Positions 1-11,357 of a stretch of DNA of 64,000 nt are shown piece after piece; the stretch's first letter is position 1; each line of letters starts with the position of its first letter. Source of the DNA: Druceiella hillmani (lineage: Eukaryota; Arthropoda; Insecta; Lepidoptera; Hepialidae); the NCBI GenBank assembly GCA_039881145.1, contig JAYKKI010000007.1:41764001-41828000 (forward strand), in the 5' to 3' direction. A model generated the notes under the pieces. It was not told the DNA's origin. It was given only the letters and a program-made list of their open reading frames with translations, and made no database searches. Position numbers and translations under genes: made by a program.

Positions 1-524
1 CAGACAGACATGATTAAATTGTAAAGGTTTCGTTTTTGCCAGAGCATTTAGACAGTAACATTTAGCCAAAAATACAATAAGAACGTATCAAAATAACTGA
101 ACATTACTCATGAATTTACTTCAAGATATACGATCTAGACACAGTATTTTGCTGCCGATCTCAAGTGAATAAAATATTACGAAAAGTGGAAATATTTTAA
201 AACTGATAGGTATACATCAGCGTAACGCTACGCATCAGAAATATCACCAGCAATTCACAGAAAAAAAAAACGTGTGAACGAGAAGTAAAACAATATTTTT
301 TGTCACGTTATCAATTACCAAATAACTGAAATAAAAGAGTCAGAATATTTGCGATGCGGACGACGTAAATTACAGAGCATTCATACGAGCCAAGGTCGCG
401 TGACGTATTAGTATAACACTATTTTGGAGTATCTGTTGAACATAATTATTTTGCTTGACGTGAGTCTTGACTCAGCGAGGCAATCGATTTTATACTTTGT
501 TCTATTGCTTATTGAGCACGTTAT
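1..524. other. Anonymous AT-rich DNA
   Basis: No gene, RNA or repeat element is recognised here. Open frames are short and have no recognisable protein motif. Confidence 0.6.
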
Positions 525-815
525 TCAAAACCAAACTTAGTAATAATAAGTTCAATTTCAAAACGAAACTTAGTAATAACAAGTTCAATTTCTAAGCCAA
601 ACTTAGTAATACCGAGTTCAATTTTAAAACCAAACTTGGTAATAACAAGTTCAATTTCTAAACCAATGTTAGTAATAACAATTTCAATTTCAAAACCAAT
701 GTTAGTAATAACAAGTTCAATTTCAAAACTAAATTCGGTAATAACAAGTTCTATTTCAAAACCCAACTTAGTAATAACAAGTACAACTTCAAAACCAAAA
801 CTCAATAATAACAAA
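525..815. repeat. 33-bp minisatellite, about 9 copies
   Basis: A 33-base unit built on TTAGTAATAACAAGTTCAAT followed by a TTCAAAACCAAAC-like half repeats head to tail with scattered substitutions. Because 33 is a multiple of 3, open frames pass through on both strands (for example repeated ELVITKFGFEI-type peptides on the minus strand). These are by-products of the repeat, not evidence for a gene. Confidence 0.9.
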
Positions 816-1924
816 TAATCAAATGAAATAAAGCTATAGTTTAAAAAAACTAAGAAGATATGAACTAAGTAAAATTAAAAACAATCTAAAAATAACTTTG
901 ATCTAAAAAATAACTTTAATCTAATTTTAGATTATTTTTTATTTCATATTGTTACGGTTTAGTTTTTTCTAGTTATAACTTTATTTTTTCTTTTTAATCT
1001 TAAAACTGCTGTAATGGCACGTTATGATATAACGAGTTGATGCAACAAAACGAGTTGAACCTTCGGCCCACTCACCATTCGGCCAGCTTCGCGCCTTGTC
1101 GGGGCTTTCCGAATTAATTCGGTCAACTCGTTTATATCGGTCAACTCGGGTATTGCACACATCCTAAGCGACCTAAAAGATTCCGTTACATTATTACGTA
1201 CATACGCATTAATGACGTAATAATGTAACGGAAATCAATGTACGGAAATCAAATGAAGTTGATAAAAGCGTGTCAGAAAGGCAAGTCGTCAACTAATTAA
1301 TCGATGTATTGTGAGGAAAGTTTTTGATTACAGTAAATAATGAAAAACGCGAGAAAGGAACATAGGATTATGTGAGTATCCAGATGTATAGTTTCATAGC
1401 AACCATTCGTATTCGCAAAAATTAATGAAATTAGCAGCGATATCATTTAATAGACGAAAATCTTGTGAATTCGACCTCGAAACATTTGTAATTAATTAAC
1501 TTTTCCTATTAATTAGTAGTTATTGACCATATTATAAGAGTAATGTATCACAAATTGTAGCAAGGTTTATGTGTTTTACAATGATACTTTTGCATGAAAA
1601 GCGATTACAGAATGAGTTTTTTCACTTTCTTGTTTGGATTCGCTTGAAGATTAAAACTTTTGTTAATATTTATCATAATTGATAATATTTGCGATTTAAA
1701 AAATGTACGCATGCGTGCTACGATGTCAAAGATGAATTATGGAAAAAAATTTATATAACGAAAGCAAAGCATAAGTAAAGCAAAAATACTCTCAGATTAT
1801 GCAAAATTTTGTAGATAATTTTCCGCAACTTCTTCAACTCAACTCGATTTAAAAAAAAGTTCGCTCTAAAAATAGTTTCGTCTTCACGAAATTCATAAAA
1901 ACGAAATCGCGAGCAAATATTGGC
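816..1924. other. Non-coding stretch with small inverted repeats
   Basis: AT-rich DNA without recognisable genes. Around 1030-1150 the motif CGAGTTGA and its complement TCAACTCG recur in inverted orientation around a short GC-richer patch. A perfect 19-bp hairpin lies at 1181-1233 and is listed separately. The remainder shows nothing I can name. Confidence 0.5.
1181..1233. repeat. Perfect 19-bp hairpin
   Basis: TTCCGTTACATTATTACGT at 1181-1199 is exactly complementary to 1215-1233, with a 15-base loop. Such a stem could be a tiny foldback element or the fused ends of a deleted DNA transposon. No target duplication was identified. Confidence 0.8.
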
Positions 1925-2090
1925 TCAAAAAACCTCACAAGCACGAGTAGAACTTCCATTACGAGGTTTCCGTATACATTTAAGTACTTATCAACATTTA
2001 AATTACTATTTTTATTAAAATATCTACAAATATTATTTTTTTCACAAGATAAATATATTGCCGAATATGTCTTTCTACAGGTGTAGAAGA
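1925..2090 (+). repeat. Interspersed repeat, copy related to 23.40-23.57 kb
   Basis: This shares a diverged but alignable ~160-base stretch with 23398-23575 in the same orientation. Shared blocks include GTGCGAGTAGAA / GCACGAGTAGAA, TACGAGG, AAATATATTGC and CTTTC-CAGGYGTA. It resembles the widespread insect repeat whose copies contain a AAGTGCGAGT...GAGGGTTCCG-type block. It is non-coding here. Confidence 0.6.
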
Positions 2091-4445
2091 TGCTTCATGA
2101 TTCAGTAGTCTCCAAAAGGAGGAAGGGAGCAAATTTTTCTCATATCTCATACTTGTGGGCGAAGAAAATACCATAATATTGATGCCTTCAAAAATCAACC
2201 ATTCAAAAATATTCAACTTTAACTAACTGCCAAATCACAATTGCAGTAGCAATTGTAGAAATTTTTGAAAGCATGTATCGATACCAATGATATTCTGCGA
2301 CGCTTCTTTACCTCCTTCTTTTTTCTCTTTCTTCATTAGCCACCACAATAAAACACGACTTTTTAAGATAATAAAAATGATGTTCACTTACACTTAACTT
2401 AGAAAGCGGCGGAGTTGAAATACTGGACCTTCATAATACCGTTTTCTTTTAGAAACGAAAGCTACAGTGCTTCTCTTGAGCTGTAATCAACATGAACTCT
2501 GATAGAAGTAGCATCACGTAAGTATTCTATTTTTCCATCTCTCCTTTCTTTATGTGCGTATCTCAAAATTTATGTCCCAAGCTCAGACACAACTATTTTA
2601 TCCGAAAAAAGATTAGAACAAAAGTAACGTATCCTTTCCATTTTAGCACTAATTCTAGATACTTCACTAAGATATTTTAATAATAACATACTTATAACAT
2701 GTCCAATGTGGTTTCATCAAGATCTTCTCAAAGAATGCTTGGGCTATCTTTTTAAAAGATTACTGAAAGCGACAAAAGCCCAACCTTAACAAAAACAAAA
2801 ACACCTTGGAAAAACCTTGTAGTAAATATAATATTATAATAGTGTGCACATTTTCTTTTAAATTTTGATCACTCTATATCTTCGAAACGGTAAATTCCTT
2901 AAAAAAGGCAAAAGAATATTTTTGTAGGGAATTTTAGGATTGTTTTATAATGACCATTTTTCTAAAAAAATTGTTTGTTTTCGATATAATGGCTAAAAAA
3001 TTAATCTACCCTCAAGAAAAATAAACTAAGGTAAATTTTCAGAATCTCATTAGGACACGAAAATAAAAGCTTTAACAACAATTCAATTTGCTCGGAATTT
3101 TTTCAAAGTCAAAGACTAATTTTACTGATTATAGATAAATAAATATATACTAATAAATAAAAATAAATAAATACTAATTTCAATTGAATTTTTTAATAGT
3201 TTTCTGTTTGTCTCGGAAATTTCAGAGTTTATATTTTAATTACCACACAATTATCTCAACAACGAGTAGATGGATGCGACGTAGAAATTTCAACCATTGA
3301 ACAGTTCAACAAATAATGCTTGTTCCAAGACCTCATAAGTCAAGTTTCGCCTCATCTAGAAGATTTTTTCTCATCTCGATAATTTTTTTTATTTATCGAC
3401 ACAATACCATATATATATTGTTAAATGAATAACTAGGAAGCGGATAGTAATAATTAACAAATAACAATGTACACATAATTAATCTACCAAATTTAAAAGA
3501 ATACGACAAATGAATTAAGACATTCTCATACATACATCAAATTCAATAGAACAGAGATTTTATTATAACCAAGATAAAAAGACTGCTTCTAGGTATGGAA
3601 GAAAAAATAATGTAATAATATTTTTTTCTACGCGAGTGTCACTAAATTAATTCAGCAAGTCGGCTTTTATAGAATACTGAGTTCAAAATATTATCGATAA
3701 AATTTGATTGCGTCTCGTCTCGTTCCCGAGACACTATTTCAAAGTTAACTAAAGGGATAAAAGCTACGTACCTGGCACTATGCGGTGCCATCAAAATATT
3801 ACTACCATCAAGACGTTTTGACGGGGTCAAAAATAGGGAGCCAGAAAATTGTAATTTCTTTAATCTAGTCGAGTGTTTAAAAAAATCAACTTTAGCAGGT
3901 TTTAAAACTACTTTTATACCTCTTTTTTCTCGGAGATTGCTGAACTAAAAAAAGTTGAAATGATTAACGTAGAGATAATCATCCAAAAATTACAGGAAAA
4001 ACAATGTGACTGAAGCCAACAGTTGCCTAAAAAAAACATTGTATGATATTTTTTCGGGATTTAAAACCGTGAATGTAAGTTTGTGCATAAAAAATATATC
4101 AAATAAATAATTACCCATAGTACCGAACCATCTTAGGAATAATTTAAGAATTAAGGATTTATTTAAATTTTTTATGAAAAACCTCTATTTTTACGAAGCT
4201 TTATTCCAGAAATACTGGGAATACATAATGCAATGATTTTAATATAAAAAATACATCAAACCTTCATCTATAATTAAAGAAGATTATTTTTTTAAATAAA
4301 ATGGGACAAGTTTAGAGGATTAATTTTAAACAATTGTAACTTAATTTGAAATGTCAAAAAAGGGATAAAATGCTCATTTCTTCTTCTTTACTTGATGATA
4401 AAACAATTTTTATTGACACAATAGCAAAAGCAAAAATGAAATATA
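2091..4445. other. Anonymous AT-rich DNA
   Basis: About 2.3 kb with no recognisable coding region or repeat element. The open frames at 1998-2216 and 3642-3830 (minus) have no motif and look like chance. Confidence 0.5.
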
Positions 4446-4463
4446 TATGCGCACACACACACT

Positions 4464-4500
<37 letters not shown>

Positions 4501-4533
4501 ACGCACACGCACACACACAAACACACACACACG

Positions 4534-4566
<33 letters not shown>

Positions 4567-4590
4567 GCACACACACACATATATATATAT
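4446..4590. repeat. (CA)n microsatellite ending in (TA)n
   Basis: About 130 bases of CA dinucleotides with interspersed CG and AA steps are followed by a short TATATA run. Overlapping open frames of poly(HT)/poly(CV) are artefacts of the dinucleotide repeat. Confidence 0.97.
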
Positions 4591-4599
4591 ATGTATGTA

Positions 4600-5160
4600 T
4601 CAATATACACACGCATACTTGATTATTTAATTAGATTAGTGGACTTAATTGTTAACTAAATATTCCTATTTATTGTCAAATTGCACATTTTCAAATTTAT
4701 TTTAGCGTAGCAAAATTATAAGTTACATATTCTTTACTATATTTTTATGTATTTTATCTAAATACATGTAATACAATGTAGTAATTTTAAAATTTGTCTG
4801 CCGTAGTCATTCTAGCGTTAGATTGACAATCAAATTGATCGAGTCTTAGTCTTATTATTATTAATTTCAATTTCATTCCATTTATTCTACTGTTTAATGC
4901 ATTTCACTTACTGGTTCTAGTAAATGATTTTAGTAAGTAACTCTTAAGACAAATTTGAATTATTTCATCGATTCCTTTGGTAATTTCGATTTGAATTATA
5001 TATGTAATATATGATTATATTAGTAATATATGAAAAATAATAGAAAGACACGACGAGTAATATTTTTTAAAAAAATTTCAAAGCAAGATAAATTTTCACG
5101 ATAACACTAATATATTCAAAGTTGATATATACGTCTAAAAATGAACCCGTTTTATCTATG
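4600..5160. other. Anonymous AT-rich DNA
   Basis: No gene or repeat element recognised. Confidence 0.5.
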
Positions 5161-5164
5161 AATA

Positions 5165-6290
5165 CTAGCTTTTTCTCACGGCTTCGTTTACGTGGTCATA
5201 GTTAACAACTTATTGGGAGAAATTAAAACATACAGCGTCATCTAGAACAATTAAAGTAAATTATATGCCAACCCTTTATTTTCGTGACTTTATAAGCCAA
5301 ATGGCAATGAAAACAAAAAAAATTCCCTCTAAATTAAGAATCAAAGGGAATGATTCTGTTCCTAACTTATTTATACCGTAATTTTTTGAAACTCTACAAT
5401 GTAAGGTAACAACATTGTAGTGGTTCAAAAATATCACGTTTATCTGTGACTCCATTGCGACGATGCTTCGATATTCCTATTTTTTTGTGGATTGTAATAA
5501 TATTTTTTGGGATTATAATATTACTTAGGATAAAATTTTCCGAACTGAAAAGTAGCCTGTGTCATTTCCCGGCCCGCCAACCATCTCTGTGCAAAAATCA
5601 CTTCGATCTGTTACTCGGCAGCGACGTGAAAGAAACAACAGATACACTTCCGAATTTTTAAAATTAATCGAAATGTTTATATCAATTAGCAAAAATATAT
5701 ATAAATATGCAAAAAATCATGCCGATCCATAGCTCCGTTGCGACCTCAAGGTAGTATAAATAAACTTTGGCATTCTCAATATTAGTTGGGATTGTAATGT
5801 TATTTAGGATAAATTTTTGCTCGACATAAAAAGTAGCATATATAACTTCTTGGTAAACCAACCATCTCAATGTAAAAATTCACGTCAATAAGTTGTTCAA
5901 CTCTGACGTGAAAGAAGGACAAACAAACACTCTGTTGCATTTATAATATTATAGGTTGGACTCTAAATTAAGGATTAAACTGAGTGATTCTGATGGGCCT
6001 TTATATTGCGTATGTAATGATTGAAAAAAATCACGTCAGCCCTTTGCTCCGTTGCGACGTTGCTTCCTTATTAACTTGTGTACTTTTTCAGTTTCAAATA
6101 AGAATTTTCTCATGATAAAAAGTATACCTATGTTTCCCATTATCTTTGTACAAATCACGTCAATCCCTCATTCTGTTGTGACATAAAAGAAAGACAAACA
6201 AACATACTTTCGCATTATATTAGTTAGGGTAATCAAACTGTAGAATTGGCCTGTCTGTATATTGAAAATATTTACGAAAAAAATGTTTAG
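5165..6290 (-). mobile_element. Non-autonomous interspersed element with internal tandem units, copy 1
   Basis: Read on the minus strand, this block holds about six diverged units, each with a TTCTTTCACGTCG-like box, a GTGATTTTTGCACAGAGAT-like box and an AAATGACATAGGCTACTTTT-like box. The unit starts lie near 5427, 5594, 5709, 5874, 6029 and 6150 at irregular spacing. The 3' tail near 5165-5250 holds GCGAAGCC-type and AAAAAGCTAGTATTC-type sequence after a GATGACGCTGTATGTTTTAATTT-like stretch. A copy with the same order of parts lies on the plus strand at 60.77-61.90 kb. The tail matches a very common insect repeat family. The CTAG-T end would fit a Helitron-type terminus, but no 5' end or rolling-circle gene is seen, so class is left open. 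Confidence 0.65.
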
Positions 6291-6479
6291 GGTAACACAA
6301 TAAAAGTATTAAATTTAGTGTTTGGATGGTTGTGTGCGAGTCTATTTATCTGTTCACCACCACGCCAGAACAGCTAAAGAATTTCTAGATATTTTTCCCG
6401 GTGCATTCTGTTGGCTCTGAGGTAACATAAAAGCTATGTTTTATCGCAATCGATACATGGCAATTAGCACAAAACAAAT

Positions 6480-7340
6480 TATGCTTTCCTAAAAAAAATT
6501 CCTTTTATAAATTTTAGGTTATATTACGTGTATTAATCTTATAATTAATAATACTTTCTAAAGACTAGTTAAAAAGTAAATTGTTAGCCGCTTTGTTTTA
6601 TTAGCAGACCATTAAGTTCAAAGATTCGTGACCCTTTGAACTGCACGTATGAACAAGGAGTAGGAAATGTCCAAAAGTATATAAGTATTTATTTTAGGTT
6701 TTATTATTTACTTTAGTAATTAGTTTACTAAAGTGCAATGATAATTTTTAACATTTGGTATGTGACACCGTATTATTTTAAAAATAATCGAGAGGTGGCC
6801 TTAAGTCAGCACCCACGAATGAAAGTAACAAATGTCCTACTTGTCGCTCCTATAACGTCGGTTTATTGAAATAGTTTGTCTCGGTTCATTAAAAGTACAT
6901 AGATATATACTAGGACATGTCAGTTTACAACATGCTGGCCCAAAAATTACTAGGCCCTTAAATGTCATATTTGTCATTGGTACTTAACTAATTTATTTAT
7001 TTTAAATAGATCCTAAGTTGTTTACTTCTAGATTACAAGCATTTTGGCAAGGTCAGAGGAAGCAAGCGCTTCAGCAGATTTAGAATGTATTAAAGAAGTC
7101 ACTTTTTGCATTAAAATTCTTATTCATACAAAAATATGACATTTATTGGTTATATTTTACGGCGTATTTTTAATTTACAGACAGAAACTAATTAAACCAA
7201 AAAAAGTGCATGTCAAAAGACAAAGAATAGTAGACATTAATTACTAGTCAGGAGTACTATTTAGACCAAACAAAGTAAAGTCAAATGTCAAAAAACAAAG
7301 AATAGTAGATATTAATTGGTAGTCATCGGTATTTTGCTAC
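6480..7340 (+). mobile_element. Interspersed repeat family, copy 1 (partner at 57.73-58.54 kb)
   Basis: This aligns with the reverse complement of 57730-58540 over most of its length. Matched blocks in order are GTGTATTAATCTTA, TAAATTGTTAGCCGCTTTGTTTTA, TTTATTGARATAGTTTGTC followed by GTTCATTAAAAG, ATCCTAAGTTGTTTA, GAGGAAGCAAGCGC, TTAATTTACAGACAGAAA and AGAATAGTAGATATTAATT. It is clearly a mobile repeat, but no coding frame or terminal structure is seen, so class is unknown. This copy also carries an internal ~75-base tandem duplication at about 7188-7335. Confidence 0.7.
7188..7335. repeat. Two-copy ~75-bp tandem duplication
   Basis: The block ending AAAGAATAGTAGACATTAATT is followed by a second diverged copy ending AAAGAATAGTAGATATTAATT. 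The partner element near 57.8 kb shows only one, so the duplication is specific to this copy. Confidence 0.7.
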
Positions 7341-7815
7341 CTTTACAATAACATAGGCTCAAAAGAAACTAAGAACAAAACCTTAATAACGATGTTACAT
7401 ATGTATAACAATCAAATCAAAATCAAAAGTAAAATGGAACGGAACAACGAAAGTTACATTTATACACAAAACATTTACTAATTACAATCTATATGTAGGT
7501 ACAGTCCTTGGCGTTAAACGTTGTGCTATCTACGTTAACCTGTTTGTCTTTCCGTTCCATTCGTAAATTGAGTACACGATAGTGGAGTCTATGTGGTTTA
7601 CGATCCACTGCATATCCTATATCCTTCCATTCCCAACAGTTTCATAATTATTTTACTCTGAAGTTTATGAAAATATCGTGTAGTGTGGCCTGTGCTGAAA
7701 TGAACATTAGACCGACAAAATAAAGAATGGCTTTTTATAATCATGTTACCGACATCTCATTAACATTTTAAAATACTTACCCTTGCAATGAGTCGATAAG
7801 AGTATAATAAAAATG
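7341..7815. other. Anonymous AT-rich DNA
   Basis: No gene or repeat recognised. Confidence 0.5.
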
Positions 7816-7819
7816 TTCC

Positions 7820-8540
7820 CTCAATTATAGTTGAGTAATACGCCTTTCGAATTAACTTAAAAATTTTACAACTAATAGGGTTTTCTCAAAAAAATTCAAA
7901 TATTTACTTCTTAGAATTTCGTAATTTTCGTTACCTAACTTTGACTGTTTGTGTTGAAAAAAATGTACTACTTAGACTTTTAAAAATTAGAACATGTAAT
8001 AAACAAATTGAACGAAATATTACTGCTTCAACTAAAAAAAAAAAGATATTTACACTTAACCACAGTAGGCACCCATTATGAGGTATATTTTAATTTTCGT
8101 GTAGGTAAACGTATTTTTCTTTATATTTTTCAGGATTATTTAATAGTTGTAATGTAAAAAATTTAAGGAAAAATACATTTACATAAAAATTCAAAATGTA
8201 GATAATACAGAACAGACAGAAGACACCCATAATAATAATGGGTGCTTTCTGTTGTTAAGTGTGAATACCTTTTTTTTATATTTAAACACACTAAGATTTT
8301 TCTCACTTTATTATTCTGCACTTTATTTAATTATTGCATTATATGTGCCAATCTTTAAAGTGATTTGCCAGTACTGAGTAGTACATTTTTTTTTTCAATA
8401 AAATAGGTCAAAGTTGGGTGACGAAAATTACGAAATCCTAAAAAATACATTTTTGAATTTTTTTTTACAGAACCGTACTATTTACCGTAAATGTTTCAAT
8501 TAATTCAACAGCTATATTACTCAACTATGCTTGTCTATAA
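7820..8540. mobile_element. Long foldback (inverted-repeat) element
   Basis: Two arms of roughly 300-350 bases face each other around a centre near 8135-8150. Left-arm blocks GTTGAGTAATA, AGAATTTCGTAATTTTCGTT, CAACTTTGAC-like, AAAAATGTACTACT and CACTTAACCACAG...GCACCCATTAT reappear complemented in the right arm. A small nested hairpin (ACACCCAT / ATGGGTG) lies at about 8221-8252 near the inner end of the right arm. No coding frame is present. Arm divergence implies an old insertion. Confidence 0.75.
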
Positions 8541-8970
8541 AAAAAATAACAATCAGACTTAATTTGTAGTTGTGGCACCCAAAAAATCGGCCCAGAGCAG
8601 AGATTTCCGCAAAATTTAAACAGTGTATTTTTAGAAAGTAGAAGATTTTTATAAAAGTCAAAGTTTGTCAGTATCCCAGTCATAGCTTGGCCACAGCAAT
8701 ATCATCTGATCGATTAGTATTATCACTCGCCGGGAAGTTATGTTAATGACTAACATTAAACAAGTGTCATTAAATATACACAGAAAGTTAAATTACTTTT
8801 TCCTAACAACGTCCATAAGTATTCTATATATGTCTCATTAACACTACTTAAACTATGGTTTTGTTTTTATTTTTTTTTTAATGAAATTTTTAAAAACAGA
8901 AGCGATACGGTAACAACGTAGACTTATTATGTCTATTTACCTCAGTTTCAAATTTCACGTCACCTAAATA
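8541..8970. other. Anonymous AT-rich DNA
   Basis: No gene or repeat recognised. Confidence 0.45.
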
Positions 8971-8974
8971 GAAT

Positions 8975-9345
8975 ACGGTAGTTGACTCGTTCTAAATTTT
9001 GATATTTTTCATACAATATTGTGAAACATAAGTTAATTAAAAACCAGTCTAGCAAAAAATCAAAAATTGATTGAAAAATAAGCCAGTTATAGGCTTCTAA
9101 ATTTGAAGATACGGATAGAGTTGGGTATATCCCTGTCTCTTTTCCTCTTGTAGAACATAAAGTGCAATATAAAAAATGACCTCACATCGCAGTATTGTCG
9201 TCCTTATCTAAAGGTTAAATTTAAACTTTTATAACTCCATAAATTTTTAAGATTATTAAAAAATGTTTTCACTCTTCATCAGATTGTACCTTGAAATTAT
9301 GATTAATGAAATAAAGGAAAATTAGTCAAATACCCAATTGGTTGG
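8975..9345 (+). mobile_element. Interspersed repeat family, copy 1 of 3
   Basis: Nearly the whole block recurs at 21290-21680 in the same orientation and, in part, at 17045-17330 inverted. Shared blocks are TCTAAATTTTGATATTTTTC, ACAATATTGTGAAA, TTGATTGAAAAATAAGCCAG, GATACGGATAGAGTTGGGTA, TCTAAAGGTTAAATTTAAAC and CCTTGAAATTATGATTAATG. It is non-coding, and its boundaries end near GTCAAATACCC. TE class unknown. Confidence 0.8.
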
Positions 9346-10747
9346 TTGTATGTGTGTAAATTTACAATAGTATAAGTTTAGTGGTGTTCAAAGATATCGA
9401 CAAGGATGTCGATAACCTTTGTATATGAAATAGGATTTCAATATTTTAGAAGATCCGTTTTTTAAAACTTATTATTTATCTACATCACTAAACCAAAACA
9501 AATTTTAATTGGCGTAACAAATAGATTAAAGACAAATTAAAGCTTTATTTAATTATTTCATTTACATTGAGAAAAGTTTCTTAAATCGAATAATTTGAAA
9601 AACAAAATATTTTGTTTTATAATAAGAACAATTCTAACATTTGTAAAAATATTTTAGAACCAAAAATTAAAGTTAATTAGTATTGTATAAGAAATTTGAA
9701 ATAATGTAAAAAATTCTCTTATTTAAAGAAAATTTTATTTTTCTTGGCCCATGTATCATAATTTAATAAAAGAATATTTTACATGTAAATATGAGTTAAT
9801 TAATGAATATAGTTGATGTAGCATAATAATTGAACATAATTATATGTTAATAGTTTTTAAGTTTTTTAATATTTAATTTTTCAAGAATAAATTAAATTTT
9901 TATAATAATTTATTATATTATAAATTATTTCACAATTTAAAACATAACATAGATATTTTATGATATAAGCTTTGAAAAAAATATTAAATAAATTATTTTA
10001 ATATTAAATGTTTATAATTTCTTAAGTCATAAGAAATTAGCTAATAAGAAGTAGACATTAATAATAGTTTATTTAAAAATTTATCTCACACAATATTTGA
10101 AGTTATTATAAAGATATTATGATTTCATTCAGATTTTTAAGATACTATCAAAAAAAAAGATGTTCGGGAACGCGTGGGAGTAATGAATCTAATTAAAAAT
10201 ATTACATGACATTTTTAATTGTATTTTAAAAGACAATTAAAAATATTTATTATTACCACATTTGATGGGGTGGGCGAAAAAACCTATTACTATTCCCACG
10301 TATAGGAAGGTACCCCTAAAAATGATCCTATCTTTGAATTAGCTAAACGTGTAAACCTGCAGGATATGTATAATCGCAAAATATGTAAAAATGTCATCAC
10401 TACTGTACTAGGATATAAGTACAGAAGACGGACGAACAAACAATGATGAAATTACTAAGTTTCTGGTTTTCTACGGAACTCAAAAAGAGAAATTCCTAAA
10501 TTTCTATTGGTATATAATTGCGTGAAAAAAAATATCTTTATACGGAAACTCGATAAATACTATTCTATATATTGTCAGAAAAGAAATGGTTATTTCTGTG
10601 AGGTTTTTTTAACATAATATAAGTACAAAAACTATGATAGCAATTCTATACAAATTACCTATAAAATATTCATTTATCTGGATTATTTCGATCCCAGTCC
10701 CACAATCAAGAAGTGAACACGTCCCCATTGTTCCAAACTCATTTATT
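9346..10747. other. Very AT-rich anonymous DNA
   Basis: Long A/T tracts, no open frame of note and no recognised repeat. Confidence 0.55.
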
Positions 10748-10751
10748 TTAA

Positions 10752-11353
10752 CCGTTAGGGAGTCACGAGCGCGATGGCGCTCACGAAATCAGTTGCTGTT
10801 TAGCGCGCGGTAGGGGAGGTCGCTCGCACGCATTGCTAATTTTTTCACTTTCTACTTGTTACATAAAGTTCAAATTATAATATTATTAGTAATTACAATA
10901 TAAAACGGATCCAGGAAAAGAAAATTTTTAACTCATAATGTCAGAATACGAAAATAATTCGAGTGAAAATGATCGTTTTTCAAGTTGTGAAGAAAGTGAT
11001 AGTGGAAGTGACTTTGTGGTGCACTCACAATTTGGCGTAATGCAAATTTTTAGTGATAGTGATAATAGTGACGATAACAATTATTTTGCTGATACGGAGG
11101 ATGTACCGGACTGCGAAAATGACGATGTGACCTTGATTGTGATTGTTTTTGTTATAATTTTTGTTTACAATATATATTTCCATAATTTTCTTTGTGTTTT
11201 ATTATCCTTGTACAAGTTTTTATTAGAAAACACCGAAAAAATTATTAAAATTGGATAATTTTTTTTCGAGACAAGTGTAAATGACATCAAAAACAAACGA
11301 TTTCTTAGGCATTTTTAAGTATATATGAGTAAAAAACAATGGCACTAAATCGG
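10752..11353 (+). mobile_element. Putative internally deleted piggyBac-like element flanked by TTAA
   Basis: A 602-base block is bounded by TTAA at 10748-10751 and 11354-11357. Its ends begin CCGTTAGGGAG on the left and, complemented, CCGATTTAGTG on the right, giving short imperfect terminal repeats. The left end is much GC-richer than its surroundings and contains the near-palindrome GAGCGCGATGGCGCTC. A single short reading frame inside resembles the acidic start of piggyBac transposases. TTAA is common in AT-rich DNA, so this remains a hypothesis. Confidence 0.4.
10938..11258 (+). pseudogene. Acidic N-terminal transposase-like ORF (piggyBac-like?), truncated
   Basis: A 106-codon open frame. 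Residues 1-65 are strongly acidic and serine-rich (MSEYENNSSENDRFSSC, then SDSDNSDDNN and ...VPDCENDDV). Residues 66-106 are hydrophobic AT-rich translation of the kind given by 3' non-coding DNA. Acidic, serine/aspartate-rich starts are typical of piggyBac-family transposases, and the frame sits between TTAA sites. The DDD catalytic domain and cysteine-rich tail are absent, so the core would have been deleted. The start ATG at 10938 follows AACTCATA. A chance acidic ORF is the alternative. Confidence 0.35.
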
Positions 11354-11357
11354 TTAA

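Noticed and set aside
521..818. Repetitive open frames on both strands (ELVITKFGFEI type)
   Set aside because: These are a by-product of the 33-bp tandem repeat; open on both strands, which argues against coding.
4346..4659. HTHTHT and CVCVCV open frames
   Set aside because: Translation of a CA microsatellite.
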